A DNA stretch of 64,000 nucleotides from Cerioporus squamosus (Eukaryota; Basidiomycota; Agaricomycetes; Polyporales; Polyporaceae). Of this stretch, positions 46,220-59,010 are shown piece by piece. The position numbers and the translations under genes were made by a program. How positions within the stretch are numbered: the first letter of the stretch is position 1; the number at the start of each line of letters is the position of its first letter. The notes below the pieces were generated by a model. It was given only the letters and a program-made list of their open reading frames with translations. It did not search any database and was not told the origin of the DNA. The stretch lies in NCBI GenBank assembly GCA_022592435.1, contig JABYQS010000070.1, positions 1-64,000 on the forward strand, given 5' to 3'.

Positions 46220-48341
46220 ATGGCCGTCGGTGCTGTTGCTACCGGTTCTGGTCATAACGAGGGCTTCATGCACCTCGTGGACCCCAACAGGAAGTGGTAC
46301 AGCAACAGGAGGTGCGTCCTTGACCGCCACCACTGATCGAGACGACGAGAGCTCACCATAATGCTCCCGCAGGATCATCATACTTAACGCATGGCTCGTT
46401 CTTCTGTGAGTTCTTGGCTGGCCTTGACAGTCGTCCGGAACTGACCATGGTTTGTATCCAGTCTCATCACGTCCTCGACGAACGGCTTCGACGGCAGTTT
46501 GATGAACAGTCTGCAATCCATGGATCAATGGAAAGCCTTCTTCAACAGTCCACAGGGAGGTACCCTCGGTCTGTTGAACGCTATTCAGGTGAGCTCGAGT
46601 ACTATACCCTATCGGCCCACTTCGGGAGCTCATCCAAACACAAGAACATTGGCTCCCTCGCCGGCTACCCCTTCGCTCCCTACCTTTCCGACGGTATCGG
46701 CCGTCGGCCCTCCATCTGGATCGGTGCAGTCTGCATGTTGGCCGGTGCCGCCCTTCAAACCGCTTGCCAGAATATCAACCAGTTCATTGGCGCTCGGTAT
46801 GTTCCTGTTCGGATGCTGACACTGCCTCTCATGCTGATACGCCATTGAAGTTTCCTTCTCGGTTTCGGCTTGAGTATTGCGTGTGAGTCCCTCCCCTCCA
46901 TGTGACGCGGACCTTCCTCACGAGATCATCTGTCTATAGCGAATGCCGCTCCCATGTTGGTCACGGAGGTTGCGTATCCCGTCCACCGGCCGCAACTGAG
47001 TTCCCTGTACAACACCCTTTGGTACTCCGGTAACATTGTGTACGTTACCAGCTATCCAGCCAGTAGAAGGAGTATACATACTGATATATTGAACGTTCTT
47101 CTAGCGCATCTTGGACCGCGTTCGGAACTGAGAGGATTCAGAGTGATTGGTCATGGCGTATTCCGTCCGTCCTGCAGGCCATTCCTTCGTTCCTCCAATT
47201 CTTCCTCATCTGGTTCGTCCCCGAGTCGCCCCGTTACTTGGTGAGCAAGGGCAAAGAAGCCAAGGCTCTAAGCACGCTTGCGTACTACCACGCGGACGGT
47301 GACGAGACCGACCCTCTCGTCATGTACGAGTTCGAGGAGATTAAGGCCGCTATCCGTTTGGATAAGGAGGGTGAGGATACTTGTCCGCCGCTTCCCAGTC
47401 ACATAAGCTAACGACGTACCGTGTCCGACGCAGCCAAAAAGAACGTTGGTTGGAAGGCTCTTGTCACCACCCGTGGCAACCGCAAGCGGATGGGCATCAT
47501 CGTCGCCATTGCCTGGTTCTCGCAGTGGTCTGGCAACGGTCTCGTGTCGTACTACCTTAACCAGGTGTTCGACACGATCGGCATCACAGACAACAGCATT
47601 CAGCTCCTCATCACTGGTATACTCGCCATCTGGAATCTGTTCTGGGCCGTCTTCGCGTCCTTCCAGGTCGACCGCTGGGGCCGCCGGTTCCTGTTCCTTA
47701 CCTCGGCTGCCGGCATGACGCTCTTCTTCACTCTCCAGACGATCTGCTCCGCACAATACGCCATCCACGGTACAACGTCCGCAGCACACGCCGTCATCGC
47801 CTTCATCTTCCTCTTCTACGCGTTCTACGAGTGAGTGCCTCCTCCACCGTCACCATGCATTGCAGACAGGTTGCTGACATGTCCACACAGTCTTGCGTTC
47901 ACGCCACTCATCGTGTCGTACACGCTCGAGATTCTGCCGTACTCGCTCCGTGCGAAGGGCTTTAACGTGTTCAACTTCACGATCTCCGTCGCGCTGATCT
48001 TCAATCAGTACGTCAACCCGATCGCGCTGAAGGCCATTGGCTGGAAATACTACGTGAGTGTCTATTGAGTCTTGGCGAACCTTCGCACTGCATTCAGTAC
48101 TGACGACGATCCCGTCCCTCTTCCGTTGCGCGTGTAGATCGTGTACTGCTGCTGGCTCGCGTTCGAGACCGTCTTCCTGTACTTCTTCGTCGTCGAGACG
48201 AAGAACCGGACGCTCGAGGAGACCGCCGCGCTCTTCGACGGCGAGGACCTCGACAAGCTCCACCAGGCTGGAACCCAGGCCGTGGAGGTCCGCCACGAGG
48301 ACTACGACGAAAAGAGCTCGGATCCGGGCATCAAGGTCTGA
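46220..48341 (+). CDS. MFS sugar transporter, lactose-permease/hexose-transporter type
   Basis: Plasma-membrane sugar porter. The start MAVGAVATGSGHNEGFMHLV is followed by exons RIIILNAWLVLL and LITSSTNGFDGSLMNSLQSM (helix 1 with NGFDGS, typical of the Lac12-like subfamily). Then come YLSDGIGRRPSIWIGAVCML (GR motif), TEVAYPVHRPQLSSLYNTLW, FVPESPRYLVSKGKEAKALS (PESPR), FSQWSGNGLVSYYLNQVFDT (helix 7), DRWGRRFLFLTSAAGM and NQYVNPIALKAIGWKYYIVY. It ends VVETKNRTLEETAALFDGED and an acidic tail to the stop at 48339-48341. About 530 residues, roughly ten exons, with short early exons. It belongs to a different subfamily from the transporter at 22.2 kb, which has PETKGIPLEEL. Substrate unknown; lactose, cellobiose or hexoses are possible by subfamily. 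Confidence 0.9.
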
Positions 48342-51292
48342 GTCCCTTCGCCCACTCGTTGGGCCTCCTTCACCCTCCCTCTACTCCCTCTCCTATCATC
48401 ATCATCCACTCGCGGGCTTGCGTCTTCATTATGTCTCATTTACGGTAACGTCACGGTCGCGGACGAACGTGCGGACGCGGAACGCGCACATGTAACGATA
48501 GCTAAATGTTCAGGTTGGCGCCGTCGTCGGGCGTGGGCTGCTGCTCTTCTATAACTTCGTGTACGTCCTTATTGCTTCGGAGCCTCCTATTGGTGTTTTC
48601 TTTGCTAGTGTATATTATGACTGCCCACGACCCCTACCATCATACATGACGCATGTACCGGACCCCTTCCCCACCCACCTCCCTCGCACGCGCCTCAAAC
48701 TCATAGTTCGCATACGGCACACTATCAGTATCTGCATTGCTCGGCGCGAGATGTACATCATCCAGGACTCGGATTGCACGGAACCTTACCTCTACTGCTG
48801 CTCGTTGGCAATAATACCAGAACCTCACAAACTCAAACCTTCCCAGAGTCGGAATGTTCTTATCCTCATGCTGTGGTGCGGAATCTCCGGTTGAGTGGTG
48901 CGCGGGCCGCTGCCAATGCCACCAGACAGAGCAGGTGTTTCACTCCTCCCGACTTCGGGCATTGAAAGCCACCACCGCGAGACCGAGATGGCCACTGGCA
49001 GTCGCAGCATGTGGCAAGGAAGATCCCCGTGCAATTGCCTATGGCTCCGCGCTGACTGTGTTGCCACCCGCCACTCAGTACTAGTCCCGCCGACCTCCTT
49101 CACCGGGGTTCGGACAGGGAGCAAAATATTTAACCGCGAGAACGCCATGATCACTGGTGACAGATTGGAGCCAGCGCGCCCTGACTATGTACATAGGACT
49201 TCTGGAATCTCGACTACGTACTACGTGGGCGAGGGCGCTCACATAGACTCGCACTTCCGCCGAGTCCATGCACCACCGCACCTTGAGCGGCATGTCGTGT
49301 GAATGGAGAGAGGGACAAGCTACCGAGGTCGTCGAGCCTTCGAGGGCACCATGTGCCTCCCCGCCTCTGCGACGGCATCAGTGCTAGACCCTAGACGTAA
49401 CAAAGAGCGGTTCAAGTTTGGTTCACCGTTCCACTGCCGTTGCATGACGGGGTGGCGCCAGTCCGCTCCCAGCAGCTGGGATGGTCAGCAGGGCGACTTA
49501 ACCCCACCGCATGGGGGCGGCCCACTGGTCCTGGGGGACCGGACCGGACCGCTTGGGAACGAACGATGGGGATGTCACACGAGGATCCCTGCCGCTCGCT
49601 CCTTTCAGCCCGCTCAGTTCAATCAGTGAGTCGAAGTAAGCCTGAAGGAGCTTGGTCGGGGAGCTTGCGACTCGGTATTCAATTGTTCTGAATGGCCAAG
49701 GTGTCGATGCGCCGCGCGAAGATCTTCTCGGACGTTGAGCGGCAAGGGCCAGCTGCAGGAGATCTCAGGCCTCAAATTGGTCTGCGAGAAGCTGCGGTCA
49801 GCTCGATAGGACGGCATGGGTGAGATTTGAGTGGAGCTCCCGTTCGCCCACCTGCTTCGTCGCACTGACCGCAGGCCACAGTCGCATGGACTGCGTATCA
49901 GGTTGTCAGATTGGAGTTCACAGATGAGCCGTCGCAACGCCTTCGGCATCGCGCGCTCCTCGCCGTTAGTACAGTGCTGCTCCGAGTCACTGGGTACGGC
50001 CTGAACGACTCTGTTGACGGCGCCACGGTTTTGCGGCGTGCACTCTCCAGAGCGGTTGCAGAGCCAGAGCATGGGAACCAGCAGACTTACCACTGTATAT
50101 GGGCCTGGGCGAGCAAGCTTCTGGGTCTCGATAAGACATGAGGCAGCGACTGCGAACTTGTCGACTTGGACGCTGAGTGACAATCTGCGCAGGGAAGCAC
50201 ATTTGGTACTGAACACTGATACGGAACGCGATAGTCTTAGAGGGTACGCACACGAACTGGAGGTTGGGTGAGACTGACAGGAGGTGCTGTATTCGCGTGC
50301 ACACTACCCGCACTTGGTCCTGAGCATCCTCCGAGTCGGAGCGCGATAGGCGTCAGCACGTAGTAGAGCGTATGGATCTGCAAATACTGACCTATCGTCG
50401 GTGTCAGTTTGCAGGTTCGCCAGGGCCTGTCGACACATGGTGGGATGTGGGATCGCACGGCTGTCGACGCGGTCCTCTGAGTCTGTCATGATCATATCTC
50501 GGTCGAGACGAACCGGCACGGGCTGGACAATCTCGAGCTCAAGTGAGTGAGTGGACTTACGTTACTGCACGTCTTCGTCTTCTTGCTACTTTGCACACAT
50601 ACCGCCGGAGACGGATAGGCAGGTATAGAGTACTCAGCCTCGAGCGCTGCCGAGGGAATGGCGGCACACAAGGCGGCTCGTCTGGACCTACCAGCCTGCG
50701 TATAAGTAGTGGGATCCAAAGTTGCAAGTTCTTTTGCGGTCGGAGTAGCGGCGCCATGAGCCTAGGGAGGACCTGACAGGAGTGGCGTGAAGATGGTCAT
50801 ATTTATTGTGTGGCACATGAAGTTAAAGCAACTTGACGCAGTGGAAGCGTGCAGGGCTCATATGTCATGTAACCCTGAAGTCCCTAGATCGAAACTAGGA
50901 GTTGCTAAGCAGTTGATCCCAATCGTGTTTTTTTCTTGCCTCAGAGAGCTCAAATTCTCTTCTCGGCAGGTTATACATTACACAATGAGGTGTGTGCCAC
51001 ACAAGAGCTAGCACACATTATGTACCAAGACGAAGGTACGGGGAAGCTTGCTAAGTAGAACTTGCAGCAGTGGAAGTCTGCAGGCGTCTAGATCTGCTGT
51101 ACTTCGCGCGACTTCGCGAGGAGCGCCGCGCGCTCTTGCAACCTGACACTGCGCCTCGGCCTGCCTTGACCTTCGCTTCGTTCTGCGGCGTCGACTACCA
51201 CTGAGCGCGAGGATGAACACACCACAAAGCATGGCAAGTCAGGCATAACCTCAAACATACGCGGAAGTTCACCTAATGTGGTGTCGGGATAG
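48342..51292. other. Long gene-poor interval
   Basis: About 2.95 kb without a recognisable gene. The longest frame is on the minus strand (49623-50216) and shows no family signature. A GGACC-rich patch lies at about 49530-49560. I cannot exclude a small multi-exon or non-coding gene. Confidence 0.4.
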
Positions 51293-51593
51293 ATGTTGGG
51301 TTGGGGTAGCCTGATCGCCGCGGCGGGAGTGAGCTTGTACTTCGCAAAGAAGACGATCAACGAGAGGAGAGCGCAGCAGGAAGCTTATGGACAGCGGCCG
51401 TCGGAGAAGCTGGACTGTACGTGTCTCTCTCTCTGTCTGTATTTTATGACATGATGTGTCAACCTGACCGCCTTGACGCGACTCAGGGCGCGCGAGAATC
51501 GAGCGGCAGGAGAAGGCGGCGGGAAGCTCTACGTCTGGTGCGTCGACGGGTGTGGACGCAGGATCTGGAACTGCCGGCAAAGGACCGTCGTGA
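51293..51593 (+). CDS. 76-residue membrane-anchored protein, function unknown
   Basis: Two exons, 51293-51416 and 51487-51593, separated by a 70-nt intron (GTACGT...CAG). Together they give 231 nt with a clean in-frame stop. MLGWGSLIAAAGVSLYFAKK is a single N-terminal membrane helix with a basic edge. It is followed by TINERRAQQEAYGQRPSEKL, then DWRARIERQEKAAGSS across the splice junction, and a Ser/Gly/Thr-rich tail. A short helix with a basic matrix-like flank is typical of small mitochondrial inner-membrane proteins, but I know of no specific assignment. The precise splice into an open frame and the hydrophobic helix support it as a real gene although it is very short. Confidence 0.65.
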
Positions 51594-52189
51594 CACTGAC
51601 GATGCTGAGCGACTCTTCCCTGCACGACCGCGACGCCTGTCCCTCTTCCGTCATGCTCTCCCGACGCATATCGCCTTCCGTTTTTCTCGGGACAGCACTT
51701 CAAGTACACGAGCTCCAGAAGACGACGAACTTTTCTTTGATATCACGACATAGTCGTTTCTTCATGTCGCCGCGATAGACCCCGCGCAAATATCACGGTT
51801 CCAGACATCATATCCTCATACCGCGGACTCTGCACGCGACCCCCGCAGAGTTCGGGCACCGGCAACTCGAGAAGCTGGCCGGGGGCGAGCGGGACAGAGC
51901 TCGTCGAGAGAAGCTTCGACAAAGAAGGCAAGTGCATCACGAGAAGTACGATGGCTCGGGTCCGCAGAGTGGTGAGCGGGGATGATCGACAGCCCATGAC
52001 AGACTTTTTGTCTGTGACGGGTTCTGCACATCTCCAGATCCCTTCACTCAGCCACTCCAGTTTCCCCAGACATCGCCGTGTCTTTTCCACCGACGGCCAC
52101 CTCGACCACCTCGACCTGCTCGACGTCGTCAGTGCCGTTCCGCTCGTCGTCTCTCTCGACCTACTGACCGTTTGCATGTCCCAGAGTCG
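51594..52189. other. Intergenic, leader of the zinc-finger gene
   Basis: The second half (52060-52170) is strongly pyrimidine-rich on the plus strand with repeated CTCGAC words, consistent with a fungal promoter or leader. No other gene called. Confidence 0.4.
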
Positions 52190-55101
52190 ATGAGAGCACG
52201 TCGCTGGACGCTCATGAAGATGTCCGCCTCCGGTGCCCTCACTGAAAAGCGCCTCGAGCTTCCTGCTGCCCGCGACTCCACCGGCTGTATGCGCCCCGTC
52301 ACGCGCTCTCAGACGAGGTCAAGATCGTCCTTGAAGCGCAAGGGTCCATCTGAGGACAGGGCGGAGACGGGGAGACCTGCGAAGCTCGCCCGGACTGGGT
52401 CGAGATCGTCGGACGCGTCCGCCAAGTGCAAGCACGAACCAATGTTCAGCATCCCCACCGACGTCCCACGCTCCATGCTCTCCTCCTTCCGCGTCGATTT
52501 GTCCCCCTTTCAAATGTATGACGGCGAGCGCAAGACCACGGTAAATGCGGTCTCGCGCTCAAGTAGTCCTCCTCGGTTTCCCGCCACGGCTTCGCAGCCC
52601 ATGTTTGACCACTCTTGGCAAGTCGCGGATGCCGATTCCTCCCACACCGGCGACGAAGAGCACTCTTTACGAGCTCCTATATGCGCTCTCCCGCAACTCA
52701 CCCCGTATCCCGCCGCCGTTCCTCATCACTTGCCGCCGATGGTCATTCCTCCTCCTGCCTCTGCTCCGTCAACTCGTGACGTTGCTCCCATGATGCGCAT
52801 CGTTCGACGCCTTCGCGAACACGGGGACGAGAATCGTTCACCAGCCGGCACGGCGTTGGAGGTGCCACCAGAGGAAACTGCTTCTCCGCTCAAGGCCACT
52901 ACTCCGAGCGCTGACAGACCTATCGCGCCTCTCTGTCTCTCTACTGTCTCCTCACCCAACCGACCAGCTCGGGTCGTCATATGCCACCTGAAGCCCATGG
53001 CGCTCTTGAGACGATGCAAGCTGGTGATCCTGTCTCTCACGCCGTTGAGGACAGCTCGTGTCGACAAAAGAGTCCTTCATATACGCACTCTCTGTCTCTG
53101 CCTGCTACATCGGCTCACTCGACCATGTCCTCCAATGCTGCGTTGCCGACTCTATATCCTGGTTCTAGCTCGGTGTCCCTCCATCGTGATGGCAAGAGTG
53201 AAGCGACGATTGTGGAACCTGCACCGTCGTGTTATCGTCCTGGTCAAACGCCGTATGCAAACCATCAGAACGTGTCGCTGCATTCGAGATATATGCACTT
53301 CGGAGCTCCCCCTCCCATCTACCCGTCTCTCATACCGCATCTCTCACATCTCCCTCCCAACGGGAGCCACCCTACAGATCGTCCATCGTCGGCGCCAAAC
53401 CACGCACCTCCGTACCAGCTATATCCGCCCATTCATTCGGCTGTCTATCCAGAAAACCCGAGTCCCTTCGCAACCGCTCCTATGCTCGGCTCGCATACTC
53501 CGTCTCCTCATCTGCCAGGCGTCCCTCTGTCCGTCTCGGGACTGGATAGTCTGCATGGCAAATCAGCCTTCGTGCCCCCTTTCCCCTCTCCGGGTACTGC
53601 CACGCCGTGGTGCGCCATGTTCGACTCACTGAAGGAAGGCAACAAGCGACTGGGGGGCCCTTCGAAGCAGAAGAAAAGCGCCATTGATTTCCTGTCCATC
53701 CCGGATGCCCACCCACCTGCCGCGTCTCCTTCCGGAGCAGCCGAACGAATCAGGCCTAAGGGCCCTGTCGCCGGCGTGCATGCATGTCCGCTGTGCCCGA
53801 GGACGTTCACTCTGCCCAACAGCTTGGCTATCCATCTGAAGTGGCACTGGGGCGCGAGCAGTCTCGACTGGAAGAGAGGTAGCTCCGTTTACTTACGCGC
53901 ATCTGTCACATCGCTCACCAGACTACCCTGGACACCCTCGATACAGGAATCAACCTGCAAGGCAAGGGCCTCCAGAAGGCCTTCCGAGATGCGGAGAAGC
54001 GTCGAGAAGAGATCGAGAAGCTGCAGCTCGAGCTGGAGCAAGCGCTCGCTGGGGAGCCAGACCCGGCAACCACTGCCAGTGAGACCGGGGAGGGTGCAGC
54101 GCCTTCGTCGGAGCCAGACATCACGTTCGACCCTGCGTATGCGTTCGACATGCCCGTCATCGCGCAATCATCGCTGGGCAACATCTTCGACTTCACGTTC
54201 GATGCGATGGTCGCGCCCGTGTTCGACGACAATCCTGAGAATCAGACACCCTCGCAGACGCCACATGCATGCTCGTCTTCGCCGACGCTGCCCTCGTCTT
54301 CCGCTGCTGCGTCGTTCTCGGACTCGTCTGCGTCTGCGTATGAGTCGGGGCCGCTTACGCCTGAGCTCGCGTCTGCTGTCTCGGGGTCTTCGACTGCTGC
54401 GAGTGTCGGATACGACTCCGAGTCGCCGACGTGGTCGTATGGTCTCTTTGGAGGCGAGCTCGACACGGACGGCGTGCTCGGCGTGGATATGAACGACCTC
54501 TTTGGTGGCGGCTTTGACGTGGGTGACATCGGCAACGGCGGGGACGGAGTTGACATCAGCAGCGGCGGAGAAGGCGGGCTCAACGTCGGCCACACTGGCG
54601 GAGGGCTCAATTTCAGCAGCAGCGGCAGCGACGGGCTCGACATTGACGGCGACGCTGCTGACCTCTGCAGATTCCACCTTGAAGCCGAGGGCTTGAACTT
54701 GGTACGTGCTGCGCTTTCCTGAAGTCACTTGGTTCGCGCTGGCCTTGACATGCGGGTTTGGGCGACGCTGAATTAGGCGGCAGGTGTCTGACGACTGTGC
54801 TGCCTTCGTTTCCAGTGCTAGCGCGAGCCTTCTCTTCCGGGCGGAGGTTCCGCGTGCGCCTCGCCTGGATCCTCTGCGACTTCCTCTGGGTCTCTCAGGC
54901 GGCGACGAAGACGATGGCCAGCACGAGCACGAGCACCAGAGTTCCCTTTGGCAATGCGGCGGCGGCGGCGGCGACGACGACGACATTGGTCCGGCATTTT
55001 TGCAGTCAGCCTCGATGACGGTGCTCGCTCCCCTCGATGACTTCGGTTCTCTCCAGTCTCTCCCCGGACTCGACGCATTCGACAGACTGTCTCTGTTCTG
55101 A
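52190..55101 (+). CDS. Single-finger C2H2 zinc-finger protein, probable transcription regulator
   Basis: The ATG at 52190 (MRARRWTLMKMSASGALTEK) opens a Ser/Pro-rich N-terminus with a basic TRSQTRSRSSLKRKG. The middle part is Pro/His/Tyr-rich (PPPIYPSLIPHLSHLPPNGS). One classical finger, ACPLCPRTFTLPNSLAIHLK followed by WHWG, lies at about 53785-53860. An intron (about 53881-53946) joins DWKR to GINLQGKGLQKAFRDAEKRR and a short coiled coil EEIEKLQLELEQAL. The C-terminus is acidic and Gly/Ser-rich (VDMNDLFGGGFDVGD). A final intron near 54700-54790 leads to a tail with a Gly5/Asp4 run from a GGC/GAC triplet tract, ending at 55101. The frame changes between 52915 and about 52990 without an obvious intron, so the N-terminal 260 residues may belong to a mis-joined exon, or a base may be missing. 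Confidence 0.65.
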
Positions 55102-55582
55102 ATTTCGTTCTACGCTATACTGTAATGCCTATCTAATCCTCTCCCCTTATTCGACCACGCATTTATAGCTATACTCAGCCATCATATCATCCGAGCATAC
55201 ATAGAACGCGAACTCTGAACTTCTGGTCCCCCTCCCCGTACTGTACTACTGTATTTCTCACCTCGAGCTTCCGGCATGGGCATTGTGGGATTGTGATGTG
55301 TAGCGTTTCTGCAGCTGACTGCCTGTAGCCCCGACGATCCTCATGTAGTCTTCTGTTTTTCCGTCCTTTGCGCAGAAACGTAGAAGGGTTGGTATCGTTC
55401 CACAAACTGATTGTATTGTATCAAACGTCCGGTGTACGTAGAGACATAGGGCTTCCGTATGGAGACATGAGGTGTCGCGATAGTGAGGGATAAAAACAAG
55501 GACTGAGGGCCATAGAAAGTCGGAGGAGCGATCCGAAGCTCATAAAGATCGTAAGAGGATCCAGAGTCGAAGAAGCACTTAC
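55102..55582. other. Intergenic between convergent genes
   Basis: Shared 3' region of the zinc-finger gene (plus) and the MFS gene (minus). No gene seen. Confidence 0.5.
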
Positions 55583-58500
55583 TCAGCGGATGAAGAAGCT
55601 GTGGATGATGGCAAGGCCGCACGCGGCGGAGCAGACGATGAACCCGAGCGGGTATCCCGCGGGACCATCCTGGACACTCGTCGACCAGAGCTGCGATGAG
55701 AAACCATGGTTAGCTTCGCTTCGCGGAACAACTGCAGGAAGTATGATGCGGATTACGTACCGTTCCACCGATGATGGGGCCAGCGAAACGCGCGAGACTG
55801 ACGATGCTCTGCGCGATGCCGTTTGCGAAGCCGACGACGTGGGGCGGGGACACTACAGGGAGGCAAGGGAGGGACCGATGGCATGTTCGCTGTCAATGGA
55901 CTGCGCGGTGGGACGAGAGGAGGAGTAGACGCACTGTAGTTGAGCAAGACCGAAATGGCGGTGTAGCTGAACGTGCTTCCGCAGAAGCGAACGGCACTGT
56001 ATGATGCGCGCTCGTTAGCTCTCCTGCGGTCATTAGACTCCTGAACTGACGACGTACGTGCTCAGGGCGAGAGCTGTGAGAGATAGAGCGCAGTCAGAAT
56101 ACGGGCACGAGGACGGACTTCAGAGGGGGGAGAGAGGACGAACCGGACATGAGAACGAGGTTGCCGTCGTCTTTGTCGCTCGCGAAGACTCGGTAGAGGA
56201 TGACGGTGAGGTACGAGGGGATGAAGAGGAACGAGCCGAGGCGGAACATGGAGAGGTGGGAGAATCGTCCTCGTGGAGGCCTGTCGGTAGGATGAGCACA
56301 ACGAAGTCATAGCAGACAAGGACGGTCGGTAAGCGTACCCGATGTTACTGGAGTGTGGATGTAAAGTCAGCCTCTAGGTGATGCCACGAGTAATTGGACA
56401 CTCACGGATACAGTACAAACTGGTACGCGATCTGCGCGAGACACATCAATGCGACTGGTCAAGTGTAGACTCATCAGTCAGTGCTCAGGCATCACTTGCA
56501 ACTGCGGCGACGACGTACTGAGCTGGGAAAAGTGGCCGGCGTTCAAGTTCAAGCCGCCCGACGGATACTTCGAGACGAGGTAGAGGTAGAACACCTGGTC
56601 ATGCGTCGTCGAGTGAAGCGCAAGCCACCCGTACTGAAAGATGATTGCCATGGGCAACATGCTCCACAGCGACGGCTCCTTCTCTGCTGCTACCGCGGGG
56701 CTGGGCTCGCGCGACACGCGCTGCTCCGCTATCGGCGCGAGCGCATCCATCTCCTCCGCCTCCGCTTGTGCGAGGAGCTGCTGCGCCTCTAGGACCGCGG
56801 GAGGCGTGCGCACACCGACATGGGTGAAGATCGGGGGCACGACAGACGATGGCCGCCGCAGTGGGAGCTCGTCGGCTTCCGCACCTCCAGGCGCGAGCGA
56901 CGTAGAGCCGCGACGAAGATTGGAGAAGCGGCGCGCAGAGGAAGGGCGTCGAGGAGACCCTCGGAAGGGAGAGGGGTACAGGTTGTTGCTCGTGGATGGA
57001 CGGATGGCGGCGCTGCCCACTGTAGCTGAGGACGTGCGTCGGGAGAAGCGATTGTTACGTGCTGCAGGAGGTGTGCCAAACACGTCCTCCTCTTCTTCGT
57101 CTGCGACAGCCTGCTCGTCCTCCTCGCCTGCGATTGGTTCGCCGTACTCGTCGTCGTCACTAGACTCGAAGGGATCCTCGTTGTCCGCATTGATTGCCGC
57201 GGCGACCCAAAGATCGGCGATGTTCGTGACAGCGTTCTCGTTTGCCATGAGCAACCGCTGCGCAAAGTTGAGGTCATTACCAGTTGCCACACTCGACGGC
57301 GCGCCCTCGTAATTGCTCTCCCGTCTTCTTCGGATGGACATAGCGTTGCTGCCACGGCGGCTGGTCATGCTCGCTGCGCTAGCGAGGCGATTGCGGTATG
57401 CTCCGCTGTAGCCATATGCCGACCCGTTCGCTCTGCTAACGCGCGAGAACGTGCGCTGCTTCGCGCCACGCGTCGGTGTCTCGACCAGTGGCACCGACGC
57501 CTCGACTGGATGAGACGGGCCGGGGGAAGCTTGCCCATGCTCTGGAGAATGCTTCGCGAAGTATCCCGAAACCTTCCGACGAATGGACCCATAGAAGCTG
57601 CGCTCTTCTGGCTCTTCGAAATGAGGTGTCGAAGGGCGCGACTCTTCTTCAGGGATGCTGGTCAGCTTTTCGGGCGGCAAGCGAATTGCGCCTTCCCTGG
57701 GTCCGCAATCGGGAGCGAGGAACAGTGACAGCACGGATCCTGTAGATCAATTGGCTATTGGACAGCGTAATGCTCGCATGAAAGCGTACCTGTGAAGGTG
57801 ACCGATGCTGCGACGCAGCAGGGCAGCAAATATGGGTACTTGACGAAGAGAGGTATATCGGCAAACACATTTGGCCACTTCTTTGCGGGGTTTTCGACTG
57901 ATCGTCACGTCAGAACCTGACTGTATGCGCCGATTCTGGACGGAGGCACTCACATGTCCCTCCTACAATGGCTCCGGACACACCGCCAAAGCCCCAGCAG
58001 AACCTGCGTTGCGTTAGCTGATGACCGCATCCGTCTGTGAACGAAGAGCATACCCAAGAATAGCATAGGCACGACCTTCATTACTGGGGTCCGTGATCGA
58101 AGCTACACATCCTCTGGCAACTCCGATGGCACCAGCGAACACTCCCTGCATGAGGCGGATAACAATGGCCTGCTGGATGGAAGTTGAGGTACCGAAGAGG
58201 CAGCAGGTCACCGCGCTTCCCAGCAAAGAGATGGTGAGCACAATGCGTGGACCGTGCTTGGCCGCAACAGTCGCCTGAGGGGTGGCGTCAGTACATTCTG
58301 CCCACGAACGCATACGTGTAGATGACCTACCCATAATAGAGACGTCAGGAACTGGGTGAGGAAAAATGTCGACACTGCGGGATCCAGTCAGCAACGCGCA
58401 CAAGAGGATGATGATGCGAGGGTGTTCGGAGGAGTATGCAGATGCGCGGATACGACCAAAGGCTTGCGCGAGGAAGACTCACCTAACAATCCTGTCCAGT

Positions 58501-59010
58501 ATCCGACCTCAGACTCGTCGTGAAACTGCTCAAAGCCTAGACGGGTCGCCGCCGACCTTCAGTCGCGACAGTAAGACGCATATAGTCACCACTCACCTTC
58601 GACCATGAAGAGCAGAAAGGGCGCGGACACGTTCGCCGACAGGAATTCCCCGAGCATTGTCTGCAATCGCACCTCAGTTACAACCATTCCAAGAGTTGAC
58701 GGGATGCGCATACGATTGACAAGACAATCATAGAGAGGACAGGGAGGGGCGTGGTATACACTTCGCCCGGTTGCTGGAGCGCACTTGGTATCGCGGGTCG
58801 GTCGGGTGTTGCTGTCGTGCCACTCTCCTCGTCCCCCGCTCCGTTGCGACTCCATCGGCTTAGGATACTCGGCTTGCGCACCAAGCCAGAGAATGAGACC
58901 CGCGCACTTGGTCGCCGTCCGCTACGCGATACCTCGTCTTGTATTTCTGGCGCATCAGAGTCGACATCGAGAGCAGAGTCGCCAGGACCGAAGACCCGTC
59001 GGGGAGGCAT
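55583..59010 (-). CDS. MFS transporter with a very long central loop (yeast YCR023C-like)
   Basis: Twelve-helix major-facilitator protein of the tetracycline-resistance/zinc-facilitator-like branch, probably vacuolar or plasma-membrane; substrate unknown. The start MPPRRVFGPGDSALDVDSDA gives a phosphorylatable cytosolic N-terminus. Exons then give VLSMIVLSIVCASRQLL, LGEFLSANVSAPFLLFMVEG, WATVAAKHGPRIVLTISLLG (loop 2-3), IRLMQGVFAGAIGVARGCVA and FCWGFGGVSGAIVGG. After YPYLLPCCVAASVTFTGSVL and SLFLAPDCG there is an approximately 330-residue cytosolic loop rich in Ser, Arg and acidic runs (57700-56700). Helices 7-12 follow: MLPMAIIFQYGWLALHSTTH, PSYLTVILYRVFASDK, YMSPPHVVGFANGIAQSIVS and YPLGFIVCSAACGLAIIHSF. 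The stop is at 55583. About 800 residues in at least ten exons. Confidence 0.85.

Noticed and set aside
47268..47789. Minus-strand 173-codon frame
   Set aside because: It lies exactly opposite the coding exons of the sugar transporter and is a shadow of them.
49623..50216. Minus-strand open frame of 197 codons
   Set aside because: No domain, no splice partners and a biased composition (Arg/Ser/Leu-rich); likely a chance frame in GC-rich DNA.
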